Shown piece by piece: positions 1-6,731 of a DNA stretch of 17,873 nucleotides; position 1 is the first letter of the stretch; the number at the start of each line of letters is the position of its first letter. Under the pieces are notes generated by a model. That model did not search any database and was not told where the DNA came from. It saw only the letters and a list, made by a program, of their open reading frames with translations. The translations under genes and the position numbers were made by a program. The stretch covers positions 1 through 17,873 of the forward strand of contig SKWE01000175.1 of NCBI GenBank assembly GCA_007129055.1, written 5' to 3'. The stretch comes from Syntrophomonadaceae bacterium. Its GTDB lineage: Bacteria > Bacillota > Dethiobacteria > DTU022.

Positions 1-655
1 CATCCTCGAGGGGAATATCAAGTGCCTTGGCTGCTTCACGACCAACAAAGAAACATCCCCTGCCTGTTGCTTCGTTTCTTCCCACACAACCACCTACGGC
101 AAGCGGTTTGCCTGTAACAACCCCGAAGGAAGGCTCACGCATAATATCGCTGTATTCATCAGCAATCCAGGCCATAACCTGGGCATCGGTAAACACATCG
201 GGAGCGGGGATATCAGTTTCCGGGCCTAAAAGACTCCCGAGGGCACGGACGTAGCTGCGGGTCATCCGTTCCTTTTCTTTAATTGTCATCTTCGTTGAAT
301 CAACCACGATCGCGCCCTTGGCGCCACCAAAGGGTACGCCAACCAGCGAACACTTTAAGGTCATCCACATTGAAAGGGCCTTAATACTATCGATCGTTAC
401 TGCAGGGTGAAAACGAATTCCACCTTTATACGGGCCAAAAACGTTGTTGTGCTGGCAGCGGTAACCTGTAAATACTTCCATCCTGCCATCCTGCATCTCA
501 ACCGGAACACCAACTTCGACAAAGCGCATGGGAGTTTTTAGATATTCATAGACCTCATATGAAAGATCTCCCATTTCAACTGCCTGCCTGATGCTGTTTA
601 AAGTAGCATCGAGAGTATTATCCTGTTTCTTTGTATTTTCAACTTCTACTGACAT
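1..655 (-). CDS. gdhA: Glutamate dehydrogenase (Glu/Leu/Phe/Val family), C-terminus cut by window edge
   Basis: This entry covers the first 218 codons of a glutamate dehydrogenase; the C-terminal Rossmann part lies beyond base 1. The enzyme deaminates glutamate oxidatively to 2-oxoglutarate and ammonium, or runs in reverse, with NAD(P). Visible family signatures are the substrate-binding stretch GPYKGGIRFHP (about residues 74-84), the catalytic-lysine loop PFGGAKGA (K113), and PAPDVFTDAQVM (about 150-161). The text ends in VGRNEATGRG, where the nucleotide-binding domain begins. The ATG at 655 is preceded by AAGGAGGAG at a good distance. It follows the AOR gene by about 20 bp on the same strand and is the third gene of the aminotransferase-AOR operon. 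In that setting it would regenerate the 2-oxoglutarate amino acceptor. NAD versus NADP preference cannot be judged because the cofactor domain is mostly missing. Confidence 0.95.
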   Translation of the reverse strand, partial: MSVEVENTKKQDNTLDATLNSIRQAVEMGDLSYEVYEYLKTPMRFVEVGVPVEMQDGRMEVFTGYRCQHNNVFGPYKGGIRFHPAVTIDSIKALSMWMTLKCSLVGVPFGGAKGAIVVDSTKMTIKEKERMTRSYVRALGSLLGPETDIPAPDVFTDAQVMAWIADEYSDIMREPSFGVVTGKPLAVGGCVGRNEATGRGCFFVGREAAKALDIPLED

Positions 656-675
656 TGTAACTCCTCCTTGAAATT

Positions 676-2442
676 TTAGATTAAACTATTTTGCGGGGGA
701 ACCCCGTTTTCATCCCAGCCGCGCAGCAGGTAATAATCGTCCAGCATGGCAGCCATTTCATCCTCGGTAACCAAATCTTTCCCGTCATTTATCGCTTCAC
801 TGACCAGGCGTTTCGGTAATTTATCATCAGCCATGGTTGCGCCTTCACGCAGGTTAAATAGCCTGGTCATGGTCTGTATCCGTCCAGCCATAGCCCGTAA
901 ATCGGCCACTCCATACCTGACTCCTGTCAGAAGGTAGATAATCCTGATCAACTCTTCCCAGTGAATCACATCCCGGTAAAAGCGGCAAAATACCAGGGCA
1001 TCATAAATATTTAGCCTGTCTTCATAGTCAACAAACATGCGCGCTTTTTCAACAATCTGGGCCGGGTCGATCATGCCGCTTAATTCAGGCTTGTAAAATG
1101 TTGTTCTCAAGTGGCAGGCGCCACGGTCAGAAGTGGCATAAGCCAGTCCCATCCCTTTCAAAACGCGCGGATCATAACCTGCAGGCTCCAGCCCTTTAAC
1201 GTGAATCGCAAAGTCTTCCATGCCTAAGGTTTTGGCTGCTTCCCTGATCCCGTTTTTAAAGATCTCCCCTTCTCCTTTAACTTCTACTACCGATTCCAAG
1301 AAGTCGGCAATCGACTGGGCATCGCCGTAGTTAGGTGCATTTTTAAGTTTCCCTTTCAGGCCCGCTTCTATGGCAAAGGCCGCTATATTGCCGGCGCTGA
1401 TTGTATCTATACCCCAGCGGTCGCAGAGATCATTAAGGTATAAAATCTCTTCCATCTCCGGCAGGCAGCAGAGCCCACCGAAGGCATAGATCGTTTCAAA
1501 TTCCGGGCCTTCAACCTGCAGACCCTTGTGACGCCCTTCCAGGGCTGTGGTCAGCTTACCGCAGGCAAAGAAACAGCGGTAACAGCCGCGTGACTTCACT
1601 TCCATGTTTTCCTGCATATATTCGGCGCTGATTTTTTCCCAGCCTTCAAGACGGCCCTCTGACCAGTAGCGGGTAGGGAAAAACCCGGTATTATTTGCTA
1701 TTGCCACCAGGGCCGGAGTTCCCTTATTTTTATACAGCTGGGCTGAAGCGGAATCCTTATTCTTTTTAAAAAAGTCGCGGGTCCAGTTTTTAAGCCCCTC
1801 TTCGTCAGCTATAGGCGCCTTGGCACTACCGCTGAATACTATCCCTTTCAGGTTTTTAGAGCCCATAACCGCTCCCAGGCCGGTCCTGCCTGCGCTGCGC
1901 CAGCGGTCATTTTTGATGCAGGCAAAGCTCAGTTGACGTTCTCCGGCCGGGCCGATGACCAGGGCCTTGGCTCCGTTTATACCAGCTGCTTTAACAACCG
2001 CTTCGTCTGCTTCGTAGGTTTCCATACCCCAGATCTCTGTTGCATCATAAAAATTTACTCCAACTTCAGAGATGCTGATAAAACAGGGTTCCTTTGCTGC
2101 ACCGGTAATTACTATGGCGTCGTAACCGGTTCTTTTCATCAGCGGTGGCAGGTGCCCGCCGCTGTATGATTCAGAATAGAGGCCGGTAGCCGGTGATTTA
2201 CTGAATACGCCGTAGCGGCTGGCCGGAGCCAGCGCGGTGTCTGTTGCCGGACCGGTGGTAAAGATCAGCATATTCTCGGGCGACAGGGGATCTACGCCCG
2301 GGGGCAGCATTTTTAGTAACAGATAGCTGCCCAGGCCTTTACCGCCCAGGTAGTTTTTAAAGATTTCCGGATCCAGGTCTTTTTCAATAATGTCAGACTT
2401 AGTCAGGTCTATGATCAGCATTTTGCCAAACATTGAATGCAT
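676..2442 (-). CDS. aor: Tungsten-type aldehyde:ferredoxin oxidoreductase (AOR)
   Basis: The 588-residue product is a full-length AOR-family enzyme, which oxidises aldehydes to carboxylates and passes the electrons to ferredoxin using a tungsto- (or molybdo-) bispterin and one [4Fe-4S] cluster. Residues seen: CxxCxxxC at C287, C290 and C294 with the fourth cysteine at C486; two pterin-type motifs, DRWGID (341-346) and DALVFC (481-486); GPEFET with candidate catalytic Glu314; and His444 in SDRGACH. These positions closely parallel the Pyrococcus furiosus enzyme. I place the start at the ATG at 2442. It follows AGGGAGG by 8 nt, begins MHSMFGKM as family members do, and starts one base after the aminotransferase stop codon. 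A longer reading from 2469 would overlap that gene by 26 bp. Aldehyde specificity cannot be read from sequence; succinate semialdehyde is inferred from context. Confidence 0.95.
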   Translation of the reverse strand: MHSMFGKMLIIDLTKSDIIEKDLDPEIFKNYLGGKGLGSYLLLKMLPPGVDPLSPENMLIFTTGPATDTALAPASRYGVFSKSPATGLYSESYSGGHLPPLMKRTGYDAIVITGAAKEPCFISISEVGVNFYDATEIWGMETYEADEAVVKAAGINGAKALVIGPAGERQLSFACIKNDRWRSAGRTGLGAVMGSKNLKGIVFSGSAKAPIADEEGLKNWTRDFFKKNKDSASAQLYKNKGTPALVAIANNTGFFPTRYWSEGRLEGWEKISAEYMQENMEVKSRGCYRCFFACGKLTTALEGRHKGLQVEGPEFETIYAFGGLCCLPEMEEILYLNDLCDRWGIDTISAGNIAAFAIEAGLKGKLKNAPNYGDAQSIADFLESVVEVKGEGEIFKNGIREAAKTLGMEDFAIHVKGLEPAGYDPRVLKGMGLAYATSDRGACHLRTTFYKPELSGMIDPAQIVEKARMFVDYEDRLNIYDALVFCRFYRDVIHWEELIRIIYLLTGVRYGVADLRAMAGRIQTMTRLFNLREGATMADDKLPKRLVSEAINDGKDLVTEDEMAAMLDDYYLLRGWDENGVPPQNSLI

Positions 2443-2443
2443 G

Positions 2444-3790
2444 CTAGCTGCCTCCCTGCTCTTCGGCAATCGCTTCCTCTAAAATGTCCAGGCCGCGGTT
2501 TAGTTCTTCATCTGAAATGTTTACCGGCATCAGGAACCTGATTACGTTGCCAAATATTCCTGCCGTAATGATAATCAAACCTTTTTCGTGGCAACGTTTA
2601 ACAATCGCTTTTGCTTCATCTGCAGCCGGTTCCCTGGTTTTGCGGTCTTTAACCAGTTCCAGGGCCCGCATCGCTCCCAGGCCGCGGTGCTCTCCCACCA
2701 AAGTATACTTTTCTGCTATCTTATCCAACCTGTCGGCTGTTTTCCTGCCGGTTTCATCTGCCAGGTTAGCCAGGTTTTCTTTTTCAGCTGTTTCAATTAC
2801 GGCTAATGCTGCTGCACAGCCCAGCGGGTTACCGCCGTAGGTGCCGCCAATTTCGCCTGGACCTGCTGCATCCATCACTTCCGCCCGGCCTGTGAGGGCG
2901 CTGATCGGCACTCCCCCGGCCAGCGATTTAGCCATGGTCACCAGGTCAGGAGCAATGCCGTAGTAGTGGCTGGCCAGCGGGCCGCCGGTACGGTAAAAGC
3001 CAGACTGTATTTCGTCTATGATCAGCACGATATTGTGTTTTTTGCAGATTTCATGCAGCACCTTGAAGTAGTCCTGCGGCGGGACAATAAAACCGCCTTC
3101 GCCCTGGACCGGTTCTGCAATCAGTGCAGCCACCGTATCGGGAGCGCACTCCACTGCCAGGAACTGTTCCAGGTAGCGGGCACAGTGCAGCTCGCAGGAT
3201 GGGTATTCCAGGCCGAAACGGCAGCGGTAGCAGTAAGGCGCCGGTATCTTGTATACTTCGGGGGCAAAGGGCCCAAAACCGTACTTATAGGGTTTTACTT
3301 TCGAGGTCAGACTCATCGTCATCAGGGTCCGGCCGTGAAAGGCACATTCCAGGGAGATGATTCCTGTTTTCTTCGTATAGCGCCTCGATAGTTTAACGGC
3401 ATTTTCAACCGCTTCAGCCCCGCTGTTGAATAATGCCGTTTTCTTATGGTGCTCCCCCGGTACCAGCTTGTTCAGCTTTTCTGCCAGCCTTACGTATGGC
3501 TCGTAGGCTACCACCATAAAGCAGGTGTGCAGGTACTTATCGGCCTGCTGCTTAATAGCGTCTACTACTGCCGGGTGTCCATGGCCGAAGTTTACAACCC
3601 CGATCCCGCCGGCAAAATCCAGGTATTCATTGCCGTCAACGTCAATTAGTTTCGCCCCGCGGGCTTCCCTGACAAAGACCGGCATTACCGAGGATATTCC
3701 CCCGGCTACATTTTCCTGACGCAGTTTGGCCAGTTCTTCAGATTGAGGGCCGGTACCAAACTTTTTAGCTTGCTGTTTTTTCTCATTCAT
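2444..3790 (-). CDS. gabT: Class III PLP aminotransferase, 4-aminobutyrate (GABA) aminotransferase type
   Basis: The 448-residue product belongs to the fold-type I, class III aminotransferases that move the terminal amino group of GABA or related omega-amines to 2-oxoglutarate, giving an aldehyde and glutamate. Visible are the phosphate-binding NSGAEAVENA (122-131), Asp259 in IIDEIQSGFYRTG that holds the PLP pyridine nitrogen, and the Schiff-base lysine K288 in MAKSLAGGVPISALTG. It carries an extra cysteine cluster, C187-x2-C190-x8-C199-x3-C203, that could hold a metal or Fe-S centre. It is the first gene of the operon. ATG 3790 is preceded by AAGGAG at 9 nt and lies about 31 nt below the start site predicted from the sigma-54 promoter. 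Annotation as gabT follows overall similarity and neighbours; beta-alanine, 5-aminovalerate or putrescine as the donor is also possible. Confidence 0.9.
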   Translation of the reverse strand: MNEKKQQAKKFGTGPQSEELAKLRQENVAGGISSVMPVFVREARGAKLIDVDGNEYLDFAGGIGVVNFGHGHPAVVDAIKQQADKYLHTCFMVVAYEPYVRLAEKLNKLVPGEHHKKTALFNSGAEAVENAVKLSRRYTKKTGIISLECAFHGRTLMTMSLTSKVKPYKYGFGPFAPEVYKIPAPYCYRCRFGLEYPSCELHCARYLEQFLAVECAPDTVAALIAEPVQGEGGFIVPPQDYFKVLHEICKKHNIVLIIDEIQSGFYRTGGPLASHYYGIAPDLVTMAKSLAGGVPISALTGRAEVMDAAGPGEIGGTYGGNPLGCAAALAVIETAEKENLANLADETGRKTADRLDKIAEKYTLVGEHRGLGAMRALELVKDRKTREPAADEAKAIVKRCHEKGLIIITAGIFGNVIRFLMPVNISDEELNRGLDILEEAIAEEQGGS

Positions 3791-3831
3791 CCGTCAATGC
3801 TCCTTCCATCTATATCTTTACCCTAATATAA

Positions 3832-3847
3832 AGCAATAGTCGTGCCA
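3832..3847 (-). promoter_or_regulatory. Sigma-54 (-24/-12) promoter of the gabT-aor-gdh operon
   Basis: Read on the minus strand the site is TGGCACGACTATTGCT, which fits the sigma-54 consensus TGGCACG-N4-TTGCW at every informative base. The invariant GG and GC pairs are separated by exactly 10 bp. Transcription should begin near 3821, giving a leader of about 31 nt that contains the gabT ribosome site. Promoters of this class need an AAA+ activator. One is encoded at 7532-9298, and a tandem enhancer-like repeat lies about 125-165 bp upstream. Confidence 0.9.
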
Positions 3848-3930
3848 TCTGACTTAAAGATGAAACACATTGTAACCTGTTTCATAAAAAGGTTTATTTG
3901 CCAGCAGATTTTGAAGTTGTGCAAATAAAT

Positions 3931-3961
3931 AAAGCTCCCTGAAAAAAAAACAGGAAGCTTT
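3931..3961 (-). terminator. Intrinsic terminator after the LapA-like gene
   Basis: On the minus strand AAAGCTTCCTG and CAGGGAGCTTT form an 11-bp stem with one mismatched or wobble position around a nine-T loop. An A/T-rich tail, TTTATTTATTT, follows. It lies about 80 bp past the stop of the LapA-like gene. It also separates that transcript from the sigma-54 promoter while leaving the enhancer-like repeats on its upstream side, so it would keep read-through out of the gabT operon. Confidence 0.7.
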
Positions 3962-3972
3962 AACATTTAGTC

Positions 3973-4012
3973 TTGATGCATTTATACATCAATTGATGCA
4001 TTTATACATCAA
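3973..4012. promoter_or_regulatory. Two abutting identical 20-bp near-palindromes, candidate upstream activator sites
   Basis: The unit TTGATGCATTTATACATCAA occurs at 3973-3992 and again, without any change, at 3993-4012. Each unit is itself an inverted repeat: the outer TTGATG/CATCAA arms are perfect and the inner bases mostly symmetric. The pair lies about 125-165 bp upstream of the sigma-54 promoter. With 20 bp centre to centre, the two dimers would sit roughly on the same DNA face. This is the expected layout for an enhancer bound by a sigma-54 activator. That the 7532-9298 protein binds it is inference. Confidence 0.7.
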
Positions 4013-4042
4013 TTTTAGTTATAAAACTTTTCCAGCAATTTT

Positions 4043-4618
4043 TTACTCTGACTTCGTGAATCTGCTAAAAAAGCCAAAAAGGCCCTTCTTTGCCGGAGTA
4101 TCACCAGAGGCTTGCGCAGCCAGGCGTTCTTTTTCTTTCTGCTGTTTCTTTAGTTCTTCTTCCAATTGTCTTTTCTCTGAATCCATTTCAGCCTGTTCTT
4201 TAGCTGCCGCACTTTCTCTATCCTGCTGCTGCCTGCCTAACTCATCTTCCAATCTTTTTTTCTCTTTTTCAAGTTCAGCCCGCGCTTTCTCGCCAGCAAC
4301 TTCTCGCTCTCGCTGTAACTTGCTGATCTCATTTTCCAGCCGTTTATTATCGTTCTCCAAATTTCTTATCTGGTGGTGCAGTTCCTTTTTCAGATTTCGC
4401 TCACTTTCGGCCTTTATATAGTTGTGGATACTGCGATAGATCATAAAAAAGATCATAACAATAACACCTGCCAGGGCAGAACCTAAAATTACTGCAAAAA
4501 GGTTCAGGTCTATCTGGCCAAAAAGATAATTGACGGTAACTACTTCACTGTTAAGAATTGCAATCGCTGCAACAGCAAATATTACCAGGACCATTAATAT
4601 TATAAATATAGTTCTCAT
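4043..4618 (-). CDS. LapA-domain (DUF1049-like) membrane protein with long cytoplasmic coiled coil
   Basis: The 191-residue product has two hydrophobic segments, about 4-22 and 39-61, joined by a short loop containing LNSEVVTVNYLFGQIDLNL. This is the layout of the LapA/YciS-type domain. A highly charged coiled coil follows, about 66-172, rich in Glu, Lys, Arg and Gln with heptad-like leucines. The tail ends GLFGFFSRFTKSE. In Gram-negative relatives LapA-family proteins are linked to envelope and lipopolysaccharide assembly; in Firmicutes the role is unknown, so no function is assigned. ATG 4618 follows AAAGGAG by 8 nt. It is a single-gene unit, divergent from the ModE-like gene and followed by its own terminator. 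The coiled coil could be a scaffold or tether. Confidence 0.8.
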   Translation of the reverse strand: MRTIFIILMVLVIFAVAAIAILNSEVVTVNYLFGQIDLNLFAVILGSALAGVIVMIFFMIYRSIHNYIKAESERNLKKELHHQIRNLENDNKRLENEISKLQREREVAGEKARAELEKEKKRLEDELGRQQQDRESAAAKEQAEMDSEKRQLEEELKKQQKEKERLAAQASGDTPAKKGLFGFFSRFTKSE

Positions 4619-4767
4619 AATTATTTCTCCTTTCTTCAGGGAGAACCTGTCTGGTTTCAGTCTTAGGTGCTCGGTATATATTCTCGCTGCTGTTTATATT
4701 ATCAGGTAAAAATGTTCTTTAATATTGCAACTTTCGCTTGCCACTAGATTATTATATTGATCTGGGC

Positions 4768-4796
4768 TTGTCAACTTTGGAGTGGTAAGATATATT
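4768..4796 (+). promoter_or_regulatory. Sigma-A promoter of the ModE-like gene
   Basis: A TTGTCA -35 box (4768-4773) and a TATATT -10 box (4791-4796) are separated by exactly 17 bp. Transcription would begin near 4803, about 20 nt before the ATG at 4824 and upstream of its AGAGGTG ribosome site. This rules against the upstream GTG at 4782 as the start codon. Confidence 0.65.
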
Positions 4797-4823
4797 GAAG
4801 TCGAACCAAAAGAGGTGTCTAGC

Positions 4824-5156
4824 ATGGATTACAGGTTCCGCTTATGGCTGATGAAAGACAATAAAAAAGTATTTGGCGAAGGGCCCCTGATGCTTTTAAA
4901 AAAAGTTGAGGAATTAGGTTCTCTAAGGCAGGCCGCCATGTCCATGGGCATGTCCTACAGTAAAGCCTGGAAAATCATGAAACAGATTGAAGAAGAACTA
5001 CAGATTCAATTGATCAATCGAAAAATAGGGGGCGTAGCAGGAGGGGGGTCCACCATAACCAGGGAAGCAAAAGATTTTATAAATAAATACGAAGCCCTTG
5101 TTGCATCTGTTAATAAAAAAATTGAGGAAGATATAAACAGGTTTTTTGTGATATAA
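4824..5156 (+). CDS. ModE-like winged-helix regulator without a metal-binding TOBE domain
   Basis: The 110-residue product matches the N-terminal DNA-binding half of ModE, the molybdate-responsive repressor with a LysR-like helix-turn-helix. Seen are FGEGPLMLLKKVEELGSLRQAA, a recognition helix in MSMGMSYSKAWKIM (about 39-52), and a glycine-rich wing GGVAGGGSTIT (69-79), then a C-terminal helix of the dimerisation type. E. coli ModE continues for about 150 more residues with two TOBE (Mop) domains that bind molybdate; none is present here. The ATG at 4824 has AGAGGTG 6 nt before it. The gene lies about 100 bp ahead of modABC, with a ModE-type inverted repeat between them. It probably controls the transporter, but how it would sense the metal is unclear. 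Confidence 0.8.
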   Translation: MDYRFRLWLMKDNKKVFGEGPLMLLKKVEELGSLRQAAMSMGMSYSKAWKIMKQIEEELQIQLINRKIGGVAGGGSTITREAKDFINKYEALVASVNKKIEEDINRFFVI

Positions 5157-5183
5157 TCTCGTTGGTCTATTTTTTTTGGATGT

Positions 5184-5207
5184 CGTTATACATTCATAAA
5201 CATAACG
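5184..5207. promoter_or_regulatory. ModE-type operator ahead of modA
   Basis: Half-sites CGTTAT (5184-5189) and ATAACG (5202-5207) form a perfect inverted repeat with 12 bp between, inside an A/T-rich region. From memory, this matches the half-sites and overall span of the ModE box in front of enterobacterial modABC. It overlaps the expected -35 area of the modA promoter, so binding should repress. The ModE-like protein encoded at 4824-5156 is the likely ligand. Confidence 0.75.
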
Positions 5208-5220
5208 CATATAAGCCCTG

Positions 5221-5226
5221 TATAAT
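5221..5226 (+). promoter_or_regulatory. modA promoter -10 box
   Basis: A perfect TATAAT at 5221-5226 lies about 33 bp before the modA start codon. No good -35 hexamer is visible 16-18 bp upstream, where the ModE-type operator lies. Predicted transcription start is near 5233, just ahead of the GGAGG ribosome site. The -10 match is clear; the promoter as a whole is moderately supported. Confidence 0.5.
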
Positions 5227-5259
5227 ACGACAAGCGCTATACTTACGGAGGAACTCATT

Positions 5260-6060
5260 GTGAACGAACTAAAAAATTATATACTGCCACTGTTTCTTTT
5301 CGCGCTCTTATTGTTTATAAATTCCTGTAGTACAGAAAACAGCCGGAAAGAAAATCCTGAAAAAAGCGGTGAACTGCATGTTTCTTCTGCTTCAAGCTTA
5401 AGATTCGCTTTAGAAGAAATCGGCCAGGCATTTGAAGTAGAAAACAACGTCAAAGTAATTTTTCAGTTCGGGTCTTCCGGTAATTTAGCCCAGCAGATTT
5501 CCAGTGGAGCTCCTATTGATATATTCATATCAGCCAACAAAACTTCTATCGACGAACTGGTTGGGGGTGGGTATATATTGGAGGAAAGTGTAAATAATTT
5601 TACCGAAGGACGGATTGTATTAGCGTTGAACAAAAAGGCTGACCTTAAAGTTAGAAGCCTAGAAGATCTTTCAGACAGCATTATAACTCATATTGCCATT
5701 GCCAATCCCTCTCATGCACCTTATGGCCTGGCAGCAAAAGAAGCTTTAGTTAGTATGGGGCTTTGGGATAAGTTGGAATACAAGTTGGTTTATGGCGAAA
5801 CTGTACTGCAAACCATGCAGTACGTTCAAACAGGTGATGCACCTGTGGGGATCATTGCCCTTTCAAATGCTGATGTGCCTGATATAGATTATTATTTAAT
5901 AGATGATTCACTGCATAAACCAATAATACATATGCTGGGTATTGTTACCCGTTCTGGACAACAGGAGCTGGCCTCAGACTTCATTGCATTTATTAGTAGC
6001 TCCGGGGGAAAAGAAATAATGGAAAGTTATGGATTTTATCAGCCTGAACCGGTGAGGTGA
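5260..6060 (+). CDS. modA: Molybdate/tungstate ABC transporter substrate-binding lipoprotein
   Basis: The 266-residue product is a ModA-family binding protein that captures molybdate or tungstate outside the membrane and delivers it to ModBC. A hydrophobic signal segment (7-20) ends in the lipobox INSC, so Cys23 should be lipidated. Ligand-region motifs are SSASSL (42-47), FGSSGNLAQQI (70-80), GAPIDIFISA (83-92), and NPSHAPYGLAA (149-159). The start is a GTG preceded by GGAGG at 8 nt. modB follows after 6 bp. The sequence does not separate molybdate from tungstate. The adjacent tungsten-type AOR makes tungstate uptake a reasonable inference. Confidence 0.92.
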   Translation: MNELKNYILPLFLFALLLFINSCSTENSRKENPEKSGELHVSSASSLRFALEEIGQAFEVENNVKVIFQFGSSGNLAQQISSGAPIDIFISANKTSIDELVGGGYILEESVNNFTEGRIVLALNKKADLKVRSLEDLSDSIITHIAIANPSHAPYGLAAKEALVSMGLWDKLEYKLVYGETVLQTMQYVQTGDAPVGIIALSNADVPDIDYYLIDDSLHKPIIHMLGIVTRSGQQELASDFIAFISSSGGKEIMESYGFYQPEPVR

Positions 6061-6066
6061 TATTCC

Positions 6067-6726
6067 TTGAACTGGATGCCTGTATACTTATCACTGAAAA
6101 TTGCCTTTTACGCCACCCTGATCAGCGCCATAATCGGTATCCCCCTGGGGTGGTTACTGGCAAGAGGCAGGTTTATCGGCAGCAACCTGCTTTCTTCTTT
6201 TGTAATGCTGCCCATGGTGCTTCCACCAACCGTGCTTGGTTATTACCTGTTAGTTCTAATCGGCAGGCAAAGCTTTATTGGCAGATGGCTGCAGGATACA
6301 TTACAAGTTAACCTGGTTTTTACCTGGCAGGGGGCAGTCCTGGCCGCTGCTATTGTTTCGCTTCCACTGATGGTAAGGGCTGTACAGGCCAGCATAGATA
6401 GCGTCGATCCCAACACAGAAGATGTTGCAAGAACACTGGGGAAAACAGAACCAGTGATTTTCTTTCGTATTACCCTGCCCCTTGCCTGGCAGGGAATCTT
6501 AGCAGGCCTTGTTTTAGCTTTCGCCCGGGCCATGGGTGAATTTGGAGCGACACTAATGGTAGCCGGCAATATACCCGGCAAAACACAAACCCTTTCCATT
6601 GCAATATATGACGCGGTGCAGGGAGGCAATTACGAGCAGGCCAACTTTTTAGTAATCCTGATCAGTGTTATAACTATTTTCAGCTTATGGATATTAAACA
6701 GCTATGTCAAAATTAACAGGTGGTGA
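6067..6726 (+). CDS. modB: Molybdate/tungstate ABC transporter permease
   Basis: The 219-residue product is an integral membrane permease with about five hydrophobic segments. A recognisable EAA-type loop, VARTLGKTEPVIFFRITLPL (about 119-138), docks onto the ATPase. ARAMGEFGATLMVAGNIPG follows and is strongly conserved in ModB. The start is taken as the TTG at 6067, which has GAGGTG 7 nt upstream. The ATG at 6076 would shorten the protein by three residues and lies too far from that site. It forms one unit with modA (6-bp gap) and modC. Confidence 0.92.
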   Translation: MNWMPVYLSLKIAFYATLISAIIGIPLGWLLARGRFIGSNLLSSFVMLPMVLPPTVLGYYLLVLIGRQSFIGRWLQDTLQVNLVFTWQGAVLAAAIVSLPLMVRAVQASIDSVDPNTEDVARTLGKTEPVIFFRITLPLAWQGILAGLVLAFARAMGEFGATLMVAGNIPGKTQTLSIAIYDAVQGGNYEQANFLVILISVITIFSLWILNSYVKINRW

Positions 6727-6731
6727 AAGCC

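Noticed and set aside
3973..4012. The tandem 20-bp palindromes as a terminator or a CRISPR-like array
   Set aside because: There is no T tract after them and no spacers between copies; the two units abut exactly, which fits protein-binding sites better.
4782..4823. GTG start giving 14 extra residues on the ModE-like protein
   Set aside because: It lies between the -35 and -10 boxes, ahead of the predicted transcription start, and the ATG at 4824 has its own ribosome site.
4998..5258. Minus-strand open frame of 86 codons across the ModE-like gene and the modA leader
   Set aside because: It lies antisense to a well-supported gene and covers the ModE box and modA promoter; the composition is not protein-like and no ribosome site was seen.
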